Source of the DNA: Prolixibacteraceae bacterium
Lineage (GTDB): Bacteria > Bacteroidota > Bacteroidia > Bacteroidales > Prolixibacteraceae
DNA: 6,806 nt
Direction: 5' to 3'
Assembly: GCA_027858145.1 (NCBI GenBank)
Contig: JAQIDF010000387.1
Location: forward strand, 1 to 6,806
The notes beneath the pieces were generated by a model. The model did not search any database, was not told where the DNA came from, and was given only the letters and a program-made list of their open reading frames with translations. The translations under genes were made by a program, and so were the position numbers. Shown here one piece after another: positions 6,123 to 6,806 of this stretch (the first letter of the stretch is position 1; the number at the start of each line of letters is the position of its first letter).

Positions 6123-6605
6123 ATGATGAATGAACCCATTGAAGAACAGTACAAAAGCATTGATGAGCTTGATCAGAAAATATTAAAGCTGATCACAAAA
6201 AATGCACGGATACCATTTTTAGAAGTAGCCCGTGAGTGTGGCGTTTCAGGTGCTGCCATTCATCAACGTGTACAACGTTTATTGAATATTGGCGTAGTTA
6301 GCGGTTCTGAATTTATAGTAAGCCCTGAAAGGATGGGATATAATACATGTGCTTTTATGGGTATATACTTAGAAAAAGCCAGTTTTCACAAGCATGTGGT
6401 TGAGGAACTGAAAAAAATCCCTGAAATTATTGAATGTCATTATACAACCGGGAAGTATGCTATTTTTGTAAAGATAATGACCAAAACGAATAAACACTTT
6501 AAAAGGATTATTGACGAAGAGTTTCAGAAAATTGACGGTATTGCCCGTACTGAGACTTTTATGTCGTTAGAAGCGGAGTTCGAGAGACAAGTCCCAATTA
6601 GATAA
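6123..6605 (+). CDS. Lrp/AsnC-family transcriptional regulator
   Basis: The 160-residue protein has the normal length and two-part layout of the feast/famine regulators. Residues about 13-62 form the N-terminal winged helix-turn-helix, starting IDELDQKILKLI, with VARECGVSGAAIHQRVQRL as the turn and recognition helix. Residues about 73-155 form the RAM (ligand-sensing and oligomerisation) domain, including HYTTGKYAIFVKI at 106-118, where family members carry the effector-contacting glycine motif. Such proteins usually bind amino acids and assemble as dimers to octamers; the effector here cannot be read from sequence. The aspartate often found after this glycine (TGxYD) is replaced by alanine at A113, so effector preference may differ. 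Two adjacent ATG codons (6123 and 6126) could each start the protein, changing it by one residue. The gene is divergent from folE across a 106-bp spacer, so autoregulation and control of folE-fabD are reasonable inferences. It converges on the HAD phosphatase gene with only 12 bp between stop codons. Confidence 0.93.
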   Translation: MMNEPIEEQYKSIDELDQKILKLITKNARIPFLEVARECGVSGAAIHQRVQRLLNIGVVSGSEFIVSPERMGYNTCAFMGIYLEKASFHKHVVEELKKIPEIIECHYTTGKYAIFVKIMTKTNKHFKRIIDEEFQKIDGIARTETFMSLEAEFERQVPIR

Positions 6606-6617
6606 TTTATAAATAAT

Positions 6618-6806
6618 TCACCATTTCTGCACTGTCCAGCCACGGCTTTGAGCTATTTTACCGAGTTTTTTGTCGGGGGTGACACATACCGGGAAGCCAA
6701 CTTCTTCGAGTGCTGGTAAGTCATCAATAGAATCGGCGTAATAGGCGGCATTTTTTAATTCTAAATTCATTCTTTGACAGAATTCTTTCAAGCGGTTCAG
6801 TTTTTC
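6618..6806 (-). CDS. C-terminal part of a HAD-superfamily (SerB-like, subfamily IB) phosphatase, truncated by the window edge
   Basis: Reading the - strand from the window end gives 62 codons open to a TGA at 6618-6620. The segment YYADSIDDLPALEEVG contains HAD motif IV, with D25 and D29 of the fragment as the likely magnesium-binding acids. It continues with PVCVTPDKKLGKIAQSRGW and ends at a tryptophan. This ending (ADS..DLP, then PV.V.PD..L...A..RGW) is characteristic of HAD-IB hydrolases related to phosphoserine phosphatase. The motifs I-III that carry the nucleophilic aspartate lie beyond the window. Whole proteins of this type are about 200 residues, so roughly two thirds is missing. The substrate is unknown; phosphoserine is only one possibility. 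No start codon is visible, so this is a partial gene, not a small protein. Its stop is 12 bp from that of the convergent Lrp-family gene, and I see no hairpin terminator between them. Confidence 0.85.
   Translation of the reverse strand, partial: EKLNRLKEFCQRMNLELKNAAYYADSIDDLPALEEVGFPVCVTPDKKLGKIAQSRGWTVQKW

Noticed and set aside
1..6806. CRISPR array, tRNA, rRNA, riboswitch, phage or defence genes
   Set aside because: I looked for regularly spaced repeats, cloverleaf-like segments and recognisable mobile or defence proteins, and saw none. The intergenic regions are too short for most of these.

Overview
The window looks like chromosomal DNA from a member of the Bacteroidota, most likely a marine or anaerobic Bacteroidales/Marinilabiliales-type organism. 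The DNA is AT-rich, starts are preceded by A/T-rich leaders with no Shine-Dalgarno sequence, candidate promoters resemble the TAnnTTTG type of this phylum, and the proteins read like Bacteroidota versions of their families. The genus is an inference; no rRNA or other marker gene is present.

Layout, left to right. (1) 38-667, +: a typical 2-Cys peroxiredoxin, closed by a strong intrinsic terminator at 693-726. (2) 795-4285, +: a two-gene unit. It holds a 994-residue protein with two receiver-like domains, an ATP-grasp domain of the PEP synthase/pyruvate phosphate dikinase N-terminal type and a conserved C-terminal region, followed 5 bp later by a small lipoprotein. (3) 4286-4479: a convergent intergenic region with a 12-bp perfect inverted repeat that can terminate transcription from both sides. 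(4) 6016-4480, -: folE (GTP cyclohydrolase I) then fabD (malonyl-CoA:ACP transacylase), 22 bp apart and probably one operon. (5) 6017-6122: a divergent promoter region. (6) 6123-6605, +: an Lrp/AsnC-family regulator. (7) 6806-6618, -: the C-terminal 62 residues of a HAD-family (SerB-like, subfamily IB) phosphatase whose start lies beyond the window.

Most of this is housekeeping: peroxide defence, fatty-acid precursor supply, pterin/folate synthesis and a feast/famine-type regulator. The item most worth following is the 994-residue protein. It carries the nucleotide-binding half of a PEP synthase but neither the phosphohistidine swivel domain nor the PEP/pyruvate barrel, so the name 'phosphoenolpyruvate synthase' cannot be taken literally. 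Its receiver-like N-terminus, with one degenerate and one apparently intact domain, suggests a signal-controlled ATP-dependent enzyme or regulator working with a membrane-anchored lipoprotein partner. I do not know of an established function for this arrangement.
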